Assembly (NCBI RefSeq): GCF_003369915.1
Contig: NC_046676.1
Location: 13,808,001 to 13,872,000 of the forward strand
Length of the DNA stretch: 64,000 nt
DNA from: Drosophila miranda
Lineage: Eukaryota > Arthropoda > Insecta > Diptera > Drosophilidae
Direction: 5' to 3'
Part shown: positions 40,620-49,916 of the stretch, one piece after another
How positions within the stretch are numbered: position 1 is the first letter of the stretch
Layout: every line of letters begins with the position of its first letter
Notes under the pieces: generated by a model
Told to the model about the DNA's origin: nothing
Databases searched by the model: none
What the model saw: the letters and a program-made list of their open reading frames with translations, nothing else
Made by a program: the position numbers and the translations under genes

Positions 40620-41115
40620 TGGTTTATCTTTCGCTTATCGCGTATTTGCCCACAATCGAGGCAGGAAAAGTGAATCCGACGGAACAGATCTCCGTATGTT
40701 ATCGTCGCTGTTTGCCTCTTAATTGGAACTCATTATTCAACAAACCGTTTATTTGCCTACGACTTTTGCTTATCGCCAGCAGCGCAGCTGGTGGATCTGG
40801 TGCTGGAAGCTAAAGCCTGGAACATGACAGACTAGACAGCAATGACCCACAGTAAGTGCAGTGCCGCTTATCTGGCAAATTGAGTAATGCCAGGGCAGCT
40901 ATTGGCCAAGTTCAAAGATGGATAGGCTGTGCATTGGCCAAGGTCAGCGGAGGGGGGGCCGGTGCCGCCTAACATTGTATTTAAACAGCTGCATAATAGG
41001 GCGAACGAGGCGTATACTTAACTGTTTTATCAACTGTTGGAGCGTGGCCTTTTCTTTCTTTTTTTAATTAACTTTGGCACTGTCTCTGGCATTAGTTGTG
41101 GGTGGCATTATCGGT
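40620..41115 (+). promoter_or_regulatory. Upstream region of first CUB protease with clustered GATA motifs
   Basis: Six GATA-factor-type motifs (written as TTATC on the plus strand) lie at 40624-40629, 40634-40639, 40769-40774, 40867-40872, 41027-41032 and 41108-41113; four are the strong AGATAA/GATAAG form. A TATA-like TATTTAAA lies at 40978-40985, about 175 nt before the start codon, but no clear initiator follows it. GATA factors (GATAe, Serpent) are known drivers of Drosophila midgut genes; use here is inferred. Confidence 0.5.
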
Positions 41116-41161
41116 CTGGCCCAGTTGAGTTTTGGCTTCGAAACCGTAAGGTCTGGCCAAA

Positions 41162-42561
41162 ATGTTTGGCCGCCGTTTAATCTTCACAGGGCTCTGGCTC
41201 TTGGCCCTGGCTCCCGTCGCTCTGGCCTACTTCGAGGGCTGCGATAATACGTACAACCTGAGTCCGGGCACGACCTACGTGGAGTCCCCCTACTATCCCG
41301 GCAGCTATCCGGCGGGCACGTCCTGTCGCTACCGTTTCGTGGCACCCGTGGACTACTCCGTGCAGGTGCAGTGCACCATTAGCCTGCCCCAGAGCAGTGG
41401 CCAGTGCAGCACGGACAACTTCTGGCTGGACCCCGAGGGAGACCTGTTGATGCGCGGCGCCGAGAACTTCTGCGGCAGCGGCACCTTCGCCCGGGAGTCG
41501 CTTTTCACCGAACTGGTCTTCGCCTACATCTCGACGGGACAGCAGGGGGGCAGCTTCAAGTGCACCCTCACCACCAGCCGGCAGAACTGCAACTGCGGCT
41601 GGTCGGTCAACTCCCGCATTGCCAATGGCCAGCAGGCGGCGGACAACGAGTTCCCCAGCATGGTGGCCCTCAAGGACGTGACCAGCAATCAGCCCTCCTT
41701 CTGCGGCGGCACCATAGGTGAGTGGCAGAGTCTGAGAACAGCTGGTGTGACCTTTTAACCCGCAATTGGCATCTCCTGTTAGTGGCCCATCGCTACATCC
41801 TTACCGCCGCCCATTGCACGCTGCAGATCAAGCAGGCCACCAATATTGTGGCTATTGCCGGAACCAACAATCTACAGAACCGTAAGAGCTTCTATATCGA
41901 AAGCAAGTCGTTTGATAAACCCAGTCTTTTCTGCTTAAACAGCTTCAAATTCGAGGTACTACCAGCAGTACGCCATACAACAGATGATCCGCCATGAACA
42001 GTACGAGGACGAGCCCGATGTGAAGAACGACATTGCGGTTCTGATAACGGCCCAGAACATCCTCTGGTCCCGTGGCGTGGGTCCCATCTGCCTGCCGCCG
42101 GTTGGCACGTGAGTACCCAGAGTCTCCCCCCAGAGAGATCCCTCCTTCGATCTAAATCGATATATTTGAGCAGCACACAGACGTTTTCGTATCAAACTGT
42201 CGACGTGATTGGCTGGGGCACGCTCTTCTTTGCCGGGCCCACATCCGCCGCCATGCAGAAGATCAACCTGATGGTGGTGAACAACCAGGACTGCCAGACG
42301 GAGTACAACGACGTGGCCGAAATATATCCCAACCAGATGTGCACCTACGACTACTCGGGCAACGCCCGCGACTCCTGCCAGTACGACTCGGGCGGGCCCG
42401 TCATCCTGCGCTCCTCGAAGCAGTTCCTCCTCGGCATCATCAGCTTCGGCAAGAGCTGTGCCGCCAACGCGTACCCCATGGGGGTCAACACCCGGATCAC
42501 GTCCCACATCAGCTGGATACGCCAGAAGATTGGCAACACCAATTGTGTGGTCAGCCTTTAA
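41162..42561 (+). CDS. Secreted CUB-domain trypsin-like serine protease (first of tandem pair), 402 aa
   Basis: Exons 41162-41717, 41783-41881, 41943-42108, 42174-42561; introns 61-65 nt, GT-AG, frame kept (1209 nt). Signal peptide at residues 1-22. The CUB domain (about 27-140) has the Cys27-Cys55, Cys71-Cys82 and FCG patterns. CNCGW (143-147) probably carries the Cys that stays disulfide-bonded to the protease domain (GPICLP). Zymogen cleavage is after Arg152 (SR|IANG). The S1 triad is His196 (TAAHC), Asp248 (NDIAV) and Ser346 (DSGGP). Asp340 at the base of the S1 pocket predicts cleavage after Arg/Lys. Position 193 (chymotrypsin) is Tyr, not Gly. The domain layout resembles insect venom-type CUB serine proteases and Drosophila gut/haemolymph CUB proteases; the substrate is unknown. 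The second protease gene starts under 200 nt downstream. Confidence 0.95.
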
Positions 42562-42562
42562 G

Positions 42563-42568
42563 AATAAA
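42563..42568 (+). other. Polyadenylation signal of first CUB protease
   Basis: A canonical AATAAA starts 2 nt after the TAA stop codon (42559-42561). If it is used, the 3'UTR would be only about 20-30 nt. No better signal lies before the next gene's TATA box. Confidence 0.6.
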
Positions 42569-42700
42569 TATGCGACTTGCCCCAAAAACCCCCCTTCAAG
42601 ATCATGTAAATAGTAGCCTTGACTTCAATCTGTAGCCAATATTTGTGTTTCTCTTTAAAACAAGTGAAATATTCACTCTTATCTGCCGGAGGCAGTCCTA

Positions 42701-42706
42701 TATAAA
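42701..42706 (+). promoter_or_regulatory. TATA box of second CUB protease
   Basis: TATATAAAG (42699-42707) is followed by an Inr-like TTCAGATT with A at 42726. This predicts a 32-nt 5'UTR before the ATG at 42758. A GATA-type motif (CTTATC) sits just upstream at 42678-42683. Confidence 0.75.
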
Positions 42707-42757
42707 GTGGTTCTGTCAGCGCTTCAGATTTATAGCAGCATCTGCTTCCTTTCCGTC

Positions 42758-44138
42758 ATGTTCGGCCTGAGATTTCTAAGTTTTCTTGCGACTATCGCCT
42801 TCAGTGCAGTGTCCGGCCAGCAGCAATGCACCAGGCATTACAATTTGCTGTCGAACCAGGCGATCAACATAACCAGCCTCAACTTTCCGGGGGCCCTGCC
42901 GAGTGGCAGCAGTTGCAGGTTCCGCCTGAAGGCTCCCAGCAATCATGTGATCCAGCTGAGCTGTCGCTACGAAGTGGTAAGTCTTGGATGCGTTGCAAGT
43001 TCTACCTCCGACTCATTCCCCCTGCCAGTATCCCGATACGTGCGGCTCGGAGTTCCTGTTTGTCTCCCGCGACGGGGACCTGCAGTTCCGCGATGGCGAG
43101 CGCTACTGCCGCATGGGCCAGATCTCGCGCACCTCCAACTTTCAGTCGCTGGCCCTGGCCTACTACTCGAGCAGCGCGCAGAGCCGCCAGAGAGCGCGGC
43201 TCAGCTGCCAGGCCGTGGCCCGTCCGGCGGCCTGCGACTGCGGCTGGTCCTACCCCAATCGTGTTGCCAACGGCGTGGAGACGGCCAAGCACGAGTATCC
43301 CTCGATGGTGGGCCTCAGGGACCTGGCCTCCACTCTGCCCATCTTCTGTGGCGGGACGATCGTGAGCAATCGCTTCATTGTGACAGCTGCCCACTGCACG
43401 GTCCGTCAGCCGGTGGCCAGTCGTCTGCTGGCGCTCGTGGGAGAGCACGATCTAAGCACGGGTGAGTGGTCCATTGGGTCCATTGGGGAGTAGTCGGTGC
43501 AACCCCCTAAACCCCTCTCTTGTGCAGCGAGCGAGTCGATCTATGCTGCCCAGCACCGAATCCTCAGCATCATCAATCATCCCGCGTACACGGTCACCTC
43601 CTCCGGAGATCTCAATGACATTGCTCTGCTGCAGACGGCCACAGCCATGGAATGGTCGAGGGGTGTGGCTCCGATTTGTCTGCCCGTCCGACAGTCGTAA
43701 GTGGCGCAAATGTATTGTGCTTCCAGGCTCTGAAATCTGCTTCCATCCACTCCCCCCCACAGCGACAGCGCGTTCAGCTATCAGAACGTGGACATCGCCG
43801 GCTGGGGGACCCTGGGATTTGCCGCCGCCAAGTCGAACACTCTGCAGAAGGCCACGCTGCTGACTCTGGAGAACTCGGTGTGTCGCCAGCAGTACAACTC
43901 GAGTATCTCCGCCAGCCAGCTGTGCACGTACGACTCGAGCGGACGGGGCCAGGACTCCTGCCAGTACGACTCCGGCGGCCCGGTTATCCTGCGCCAGCGC
44001 GAACGCATGTATTTGCTGGGCGTGATCAGCTACGGGCGGGCCTGTGGACAGCCCTACGGCATCGGTGTCAACACTCGCATCACCTCCCACCTCAACTGGA
44101 TGTGGCGCTATGTGGGCGGGGCGGTCTGTGTGCGTTAA
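42758..44138 (+). CDS. Secreted CUB-domain trypsin-like serine protease (second of tandem pair), 398 aa
   Basis: Exons 42758-42976, 43029-43461, 43528-43696, 43763-44138; introns 52-66 nt, GT-AG, total 1197 nt. The ATG at 42758 follows a TATA box and gives a clean signal peptide (1-20). CUB domain about 24-140 (CTRHYNL, SGSSCRFR, FVSRDGDLQF). CDCGW (142-146) holds the likely interdomain Cys, and activation is after Arg151 (PNR|VANG). Triad His195 (TAAHC), Asp248 (NDIALL), Ser344 (DSGGP). Asp338 gives trypsin-like specificity. Tyr again replaces Gly193 (CQYDSGGP). It is clearly a tandem duplicate of the preceding gene, sharing the two 3' introns at matching sites and phases. It has an intron in the CUB region that the first gene lacks and lacks the intron before the His block. 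Catalytically complete as read. Confidence 0.95.
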
Positions 44139-45080
44139 GGATGTGCAGCATTGATTGCTTGTGTATCTAAAACTATTCATATATGTAGTCCTTAGCAATT
44201 CCTTAGTCGTACGGCTGGGCGCCTCCTTGGCCTCGGGCTGCCAACGTTGTCATCGCCGTTGTCTTGAGTTTGCCAAAGTGTTGACAAAGGCCTTAATTTG
44301 CATTTAAATTAAAAAGCAGTGACATGTCTTTGCCTACATTTAAACAACGTGCAGTACAGCCCCCCCAATCACACCCCCCCGCTGGCCACAAAATACAACA
44401 CCGTCAGGCATGGTTCTTTCTCCGCAATAAACTTTTATCCAATACCCTATCTCAATATACGTTGTTCTACTTGCCGGCCAGAGAGTAGTCCCTGTTCGGC
44501 CAGAGGATGGTGTTGCCCATCTAATACTGTTTTCCATTTATTGTAAAATGGCAGACCTCATTCATAATTGTTGTTGTAATTGTGTACTAACTCAATTTGC
44601 AGACTCGCTCTCATCTCAAATTGCTTAAAATATAGTCAAAGGCCCCCAGCCGTGGCCCCACTCGAGCACTGATGAAAAATTAATAAATCTGTGGAAATCA
44701 TGCGTTGAAGACTGTTCTGTGTGTTTCTATTTTTATTCTTGCTTTGTTTGTCCGAACTGAATTGCTTTTGGCTATAAATAAATCATGATATTTATTTACA
44801 CAGGCTTACCTTATTTTCCACGTCATCTGTTCGTCATGTGTCAGGCAAAAGGAAATGGAAAGCAGTCCATGACAAAGACAGCATTTGAGTCTGTTTCGAA
44901 GGACTGTCTGGGAGTTTGTATTTCTCAGTTTCCAAATTACTGTCTTCGCAAACACTACGAAAATTTTTTGTTCGATCTTTTTTTTCTTCTAAATTTTAAG
45001 AACATTTTTTCAAATTCTCTCTTAAATTGTTGTTGTTGAAACAAATTTTTTGGCTCGAAGCAAAGTGCAAAATTCCCGAA
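44139..45080. other. Non-coding interval after the tandem proteases
   Basis: No supported gene. It holds the 3' flank of the second protease (no AATAAA close to its stop), a C-rich patch near 44360-44390 and AT-rich sequence that runs into the upstream region of the next gene. Several T-rich tracts occur at 44975-45030. Confidence 0.6.
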
Positions 45081-45818
45081 ATGCCGGCTCGCGTGAAACA
45101 GTTCTCATCGATGTGCACTTCGATGAAGCCGGTCCTCACTCTGTCCCTGCGCTCGTACAGTGGCTACTCGCCGGTGCACAATGCGGCGATTAATCGGGCG
45201 ATGATGAATTTCGGCTGCGGCAGCCGGCAGTGGCCCGAGCGAGAAGACTGGTTCGCAGCCAGGCAGTTGATGCTGCAGAACCGGAACCAGAACCAGAACC
45301 AGAACCGCTACTGGAGCCACAGCAGTGGCAGACAAGGACTGGACCAGACCAGGAGCCGGCGACGTCGATCCCAGGATCTGAGCGCGCACACCATTGGCGA
45401 TCTGGACACCGAAGTCGGAGCTCACAAGCGGGAGCAGCACAGGCAGGCCTCGGGCGGGATGGAGTCCACCCCGGAAGATGAGCGGCGATATTACCCGGAC
45501 CAGGACCGGAAGGCACAGGCCCTGGTGGAGGAGCGCTACGAAATGCAGGCCCCCCATGACGAGCAGCGGGTGGGCACCGTTCGCGAGGTCATCTTTCGCC
45601 AGCAGCAGGACGACAAGGATGACGAGGATGAGCTGCAGCGCAGACGAAACAGCGAGGAGCTCCGGCGACAAGTGTCCGCCCAGCGACACGAATACAACAC
45701 ACCGCGGAGCGGCGTCATCTCCCGCAAGGTCATTTGTCCCTATCCATCGTACACCTCGCACCGCACCCGATGGGCGGAGTTCCGGCATGCCATGATCTAC
45801 GGGCGAACGGCCTTCTAA
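45081..45818 (+). CDS. Hypothetical single-exon Gln/Arg-rich protein with C-terminal RWAEFR motif, 245 aa
   Basis: The reading frame is open further upstream, but the first ATG in it is at 45081 in a good context (CGAAATG). The protein is charged and probably largely disordered. An NQNQNQN tract from a hexamer repeat lies near residues 68-76, then RSRRRR (about 91-96), a DDKDDEDE stretch near 180, and a conserved-looking end SYTSHRTRWAEFRHAMIYG. There is no signal peptide or membrane helix. Codon use is GC-rich at third positions, unlike chance ORFs nearby. The neighbour at 46133 ends in RWAEFRRHMIFG, so the two are probably related by duplication or by a shared short domain. I do not recognise the family. 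Single-exon, arginine-rich, fast-evolving proteins in flies are often testis-expressed, but that is only a guess. Confidence 0.75.
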   Translation: MPARVKQFSSMCTSMKPVLTLSLRSYSGYSPVHNAAINRAMMNFGCGSRQWPEREDWFAARQLMLQNRNQNQNQNRYWSHSSGRQGLDQTRSRRRRSQDLSAHTIGDLDTEVGAHKREQHRQASGGMESTPEDERRYYPDQDRKAQALVEERYEMQAPHDEQRVGTVREVIFRQQQDDKDDEDELQRRRNSEELRRQVSAQRHEYNTPRSGVISRKVICPYPSYTSHRTRWAEFRHAMIYGRTAF

Positions 45819-46015
45819 GCTCTGGGCCTCGGGCCTCGGGCCTCAGCCCTCTCTTCGATGCCATACTCCTTCGGAAACATTTCGAGCAGACTTTTACCAA
45901 ATATATAATTAATACGAACGAGTAATTGGTAAACTTCTAAATGAAAATGGAATACTTTTGGAGGAATTGGAGAGGAGCATGGGAATCAGTTGCCTTGGAG
46001 CCATAATTCAAGGTA

Positions 46016-46071
46016 AAATATAAACCCATTTACATTTACATTTACATTTACGTTTACGTTTACACTTCAGG
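46016..46071 (+). promoter_or_regulatory. Possible promoter of the 91-aa gene with TTTACA/TTTACG hexamer repeats
   Basis: A TATA-like AATATAAAC near 46016-46024 is followed by about six head-to-tail TTTACA/TTTACG hexamers (46029-46063) and an Inr-like TTCAGG (46066-46071). The TATA-Inr distance, about 50 nt, is longer than usual, perhaps because the hexamers expanded between them. Confidence 0.3.
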
Positions 46072-46132
46072 CACGACACATTTCCCACGAAATTTCCCAA
46101 CATTTTAGACAATCCATCATAGATGTTTGATC

Positions 46133-46408
46133 ATGTCCGCAATGTTGGCTAGCCTGTTGTGCAACGGAGCCCTCGCTCTGGGCCGCTGCGTGCCCCAGAC
46201 TCGAAACATTGGCACACGGCCAAAGTTCTGTGAGGAGAGCTCCTATAGCCTGCACCCCGAGTACCGTCGCAACACGCCCTTCATATACATGAGCAGGGAT
46301 CGCAGGCGATCCGAAGCATCGCCGAGTCGTGATTACCGTTATCAAGTGCACTCGGCCCAATACCGCTGGGCGGAGTTCCGGCGCCACATGATCTTCGGTA
46401 CCTACTAA
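46133..46408 (+). CDS. Small hypothetical protein with C-terminal RWAEFR motif, 91 aa
   Basis: The first ATG in frame is at 46133 (MSAMLASLLCNG); an internal Met four codons on is a possible alternative start. The N-terminus is mildly hydrophobic (MLASLLCNGALALG), which could be a weak signal or mitochondrial leader. The middle is Tyr/Arg-rich, and the protein ends YRWAEFRRHMIFGTY (77-91). This tail matches the end of the larger gene 315 nt upstream (RWAEFRHAMIYG). Single exon. An AATAAA signal starts 15 nt after the stop (46423-46428). Function not recognised. Support for it being real comes from the shared tail, the tight polyadenylation signal and codon composition. Confidence 0.7.
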   Translation: MSAMLASLLCNGALALGRCVPQTRNIGTRPKFCEESSYSLHPEYRRNTPFIYMSRDRRRSEASPSRDYRYQVHSAQYRWAEFRRHMIFGTY

Positions 46409-46422
46409 ATTAGCAATAGTTC

Positions 46423-46428
46423 AATAAA
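46423..46428 (+). other. Polyadenylation signal of the 91-aa gene
   Basis: AATAAA within TTCAATAAAATAC, 15 nt past the TAA at 46406-46408. Confidence 0.65.
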
Positions 46429-46429
46429 A

Positions 46430-47735
46430 TACTACAAATTGGTATTTCAATTTTGAAAATCTTTCAACAAATGATGGGCAAAGGGGGGTTCTCCTTTTCG
46501 TGGTGCGTGTCTTGGTATCCAGGAAGACTGCCTCCTTACTGCCAGAAATTCTGGCTCTCCATTCCTCTAGGCTTTCACCTCTTCTCTCTCGTATCCTAAA
46601 TTCCATCTCATTCAGTTTATTATTATCGCAAGGGTTCTTGGCCCTTTCTGCTACTTAACACGCCGGAGTACTCCCCAGAAACTAGCGACAGACGTTTGGC
46701 ATATTTTCGCATCCTTCCGATCTGAGCCAAGAGCAAAACGAAAACAGAAAAACAAAAACATATAGAAAAACAAAGGGGAACAAGCAAAGGGCAGCACGAA
46801 AAGTGACAGAAGCGAGGGATGCCTGGGGGGGGCGGGGTGGTGGTGGGGATAAAAAGAGGAACTCGAGTGCCCTCAAGTAATATGCTTCATAATTTTTATT
46901 GTCAAGCCTTTTTCTTTGGGTGCGGCTGCTGCACTCGACAACAAAAGCTCAAAAGCGCTTGGAAAAAATGTTTGCAACGAAAAAAAAGGACTTTATAAAA
47001 AGGAAAGGCTGAAAATGAAGTGCTGTCCTGGAGGTGGAGCACAACAAAGCGCAGAGAGCGAGCACGAGTAGCATAAATTTTATAATATAGAAAAAATCAA
47101 TGGCAGAAAAGCAAGGACTAGCTGGTCGAGGGTCCTGCCGCCACTTCTAGTCTATTGCACTGTCCTACTATCCCGGCTGCAGCCCCAGTCCGTGTCGGGG
47201 CTCCTCCTTTCACCGAGTTGCACAATTAACTTGCCACCCCCCACCCCCGGCCGCATATTGTCGCTCTCAATTGTTGCCAGTTAATTTTGATGTATTTTTT
47301 GTGCCGCACATTTGCATTTCTCCGTTTCCATCCACTGCACTTGTCGGCGTAATTAGGCGCCGCCGAGACTCTCCGGCTTTGATGTGCGCTGCTCTTAACT
47401 GGGCTAAGTATAGCACCCCCACCCACCGAAAGCCTTTTTAATTGTTTAATTATGTTTTACGCTGCGCTCTCAAGGGCAAGTGGGGCAAGGGGGTGGCCAG
47501 ATGGCGGGCAACTCGAGACTAAAGTGCATGCAGAGAGAGATTTTTTATATAGAAAACAATTCAAGGGAGATCTGACAGATCTTTCGATGTTTTCTTACGC
47601 CCTTTTCCGACGAAAAGCCATTTGCATTTCAAAAACCTTTATTTTTAAACGGCGCAGTGCCGCATGCTGCAAAATTTTCTCCAATTTATCCTGTAATTTT
47701 GTTCATCTTCGCAGTCCACCGTCGATGTACTTCAG
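46430..47735. other. Non-coding interval
   Basis: No supported gene. It contains A-rich tracts (46735-46800), a G-rich patch with GGGGTGGTGG (46830-46850), a C-rich patch (47235-47250) and AT-rich DNA typical of fly spacer. Confidence 0.6.
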
Positions 47736-48125
47736 CTATAGCTCCTGATCGGCAAAGTCCTCTTCCTTGAAGAGACTCTTCTGCTGGGCACGACGCCCCC
47801 TTTTGGGGCCCTCTGCCCTGGCGGTATTTCGCTTCTGCTTGCCCCTGAAAGTGGACAGACAGAAGCGACCGTCTAGCAGGCAGCGATAGGGCTTGAAGTT
47901 GGGCTTCCACGCGTCGATGATCTGAAGGATCACTGTGTCCGGCACCGGCCGCATTGCCGTAGCCTCCATCATCCGCAATTTCAGATAGCTTTTGATCATC
48001 GTGAGGGGGGGGCGTGCCGGCATGCCCGTAGACTTGGCTCTAATGCAGTGGGTGTAGGCGAGGGTCTTGGAAGGCTGGAGAAGCTTTCCCAGAGCTGAGT
48101 TTCCTAAGCCGTGACAGATGGACAT
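47736..48125 (-). CDS. Hypothetical basic single-exon protein, 129 aa
   Basis: Continuous frame from an ATG at 48125 to a TAG at 47736-47738. The N-terminal half carries Ser/Arg/Lys but no acidic residues over the first 50 or so positions, so a mitochondrial leader is possible. The middle has a compact, folded-looking stretch: MRPVPDTVILQIIDAWKPNF and PYRCLLDGRFCLSTF (about 58-94). The C-terminus is strongly basic (KQKRN, PKRGRRAQQK, about 97-117) and then acidic (FKEEDFADQEL). The basic part could be a nuclear localisation or RNA-binding segment. No family recognised. Residue complexity and lack of simple repeats argue against a chance ORF, but conservation is untested. Confidence 0.6.
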   Translation of the reverse strand: MSICHGLGNSALGKLLQPSKTLAYTHCIRAKSTGMPARPPLTMIKSYLKLRMMEATAMRPVPDTVILQIIDAWKPNFKPYRCLLDGRFCLSTFRGKQKRNTARAEGPKRGRRAQQKSLFKEEDFADQEL

Positions 48126-49235
48126 TATGCGTTTTGATGTCTGTTTTTTAATCGAAATATGTATGAATGTAGGAACTTATGATTTTGAGGGATACAAGCA
48201 CATCACCAAACTGATACTTTTGTGATTTTTGTCATGTTAGTGGTTTCAGAGATGCGAAGGGATTTCATTGGCCTACTAGTATCGCCATAATCCCGGCAAA
48301 CAAAAAAAACACCCAAAAACGATGCTAATTTCTGACCACGAAACGAATTTTGTTTTGAGGGCAAACCGGCCTGTTCCCAGAAACGTTTTCCATGACATTT
48401 CTGTCTCCATTGTCCTTCCGAATAGTTTTTGGGGGAAATAGTGTTTTTTGGAACATCCCTGATTTTGTTATTGTGGTGCAGCCATTTTGTATTTTGGCTG
48501 CTGGGGGCTTTGTGAGCGACGACGATTTGGCGGCTTTTGTGCGACGCGTGGTTTTATGTATGTAACTGGCCCCAATCCCTAGTCCCCCAAAATCCTTTTG
48601 CCACCTCGTCCCTGACCCGTTCTCCGCCCCCCTCCCACAAAACGTCAATTGCACGAGCCAGCACGTCGATATTTTTGCCAATTTTTTCGACGGCCTCTTG
48701 CAAATTGCTTTTTGAGCTTGTTAGAGTTTTTCGGCGCACACACACACACACACGCGTGCTAATGAATGGTCAAAGTCTAGGCGGATGCTGCAGTTGCAGC
48801 TGCCCCAAAACGAGAACTAAACGCAAATGTTTAGGCGTGCATTACGACTGCAACAGGAGCGGCCATTTTTGTAATCAAATGCAAAGGAAATTGCTGTGCA
48901 AAAAACCCAAAAAAAGGATGGAAATGCAGAAGGGTTTTCGCATTCGTTTTCTTATTACAGTGGATAACCGATGCAGTGGATGTTTCTATGGAAACTTCAA
49001 ATCTTCGAAAGTTCATCTTTGGGGCAAAGAGCTTTTCCTGAATTCAAAATTTCACTGTATCTGTACTTGCTTGTGCTTGCGCCTGCTGTTAGTGGCTGCT
49101 GCTTTTCAATTAGTGCCACCAGCCTCCCCCAAGATCCGTGCAACACTTGATGCCGCCCGCAGACTGCAGTTGACTCGCGTTTCACGTGAATTGAACAACA
49201 GGCTTACAAGGCATTCCAGGCCCAGACATAGACAG

Positions 49236-49269
<34 letters not shown>

Positions 49270-49916
49270 CGCACCAAAACTACAAAAGCAAACACACAGA
49301 GGAGCAACAACAGTCAATACATTCCAAAAAAAAATAAGGGGAAAACGCAGGCGAGCAGCATTGAAAAAGTGCAACGGCAAACAAAAAGAGGCTCTTCTAA
49401 AAATGGAATGAAAAGATTCCCCAAACCACATAGACATAGACATCCGGCGGGCTAGCCAGGCTAGCTGGCAGACGATTCGCGTTGCCTTTAAGCCTAAAAG
49501 CGGGCTTCATCTGTTATGCGAATCGTTTAATTATTTATCTGAAAGGAAGCTACTGAAAAGAGTTTGTATTGACAGTACTCGGCCGGGTGGGGGGTTGCTG
49601 CCACAAACCCCCGCACCGTTAATTAGTTGACATTTGCTCTTAATTGCATTGCCTGCCCCAGCCAGGTGGCATAGAGCTCCAGTGGAGCGTTCCGATTGCC
49701 ATGCATCATTGATAGATGAATGGCGATGCGCGCGAAGAGCGCGACGAACGCGTTCAGGCAAAGCGACAAACTTGACACCCACTTAGGGGTTAACGCGGCA
49801 CGACAGGGCAAAAATGGGGCAAGAGTCGAGCGGGGCGGTGCAGTGGGTTCTGTGCTCAGTCTTTCATGGGTTTCTAGCAGAAGGGGCGTTTATTTCCGAT
49901 CCAATCTCCTTTAGCC
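48126..49916. other. Non-coding interval between orphan gene and third protease
   Basis: No supported gene. A long open frame on the plus strand (48537-49337) has no ATG at its start and encodes low-complexity sequence (see rejected list). The interval holds CACCGTG heptamer repeats at 49237-49275 and a short CA tract near 48737-48753. Confidence 0.55.
49237..49275 (+). repeat. CACCGTG heptamer repeat
   Basis: Four exact units then a diverged one with CACCGCG. Confidence 0.9.

Noticed and set aside
48537..49337. 266-codon open frame on the plus strand
   Set aside because: No ATG at its start, contains CA-repeat and CACCGTG-repeat translations, and shows no recognisable domain.
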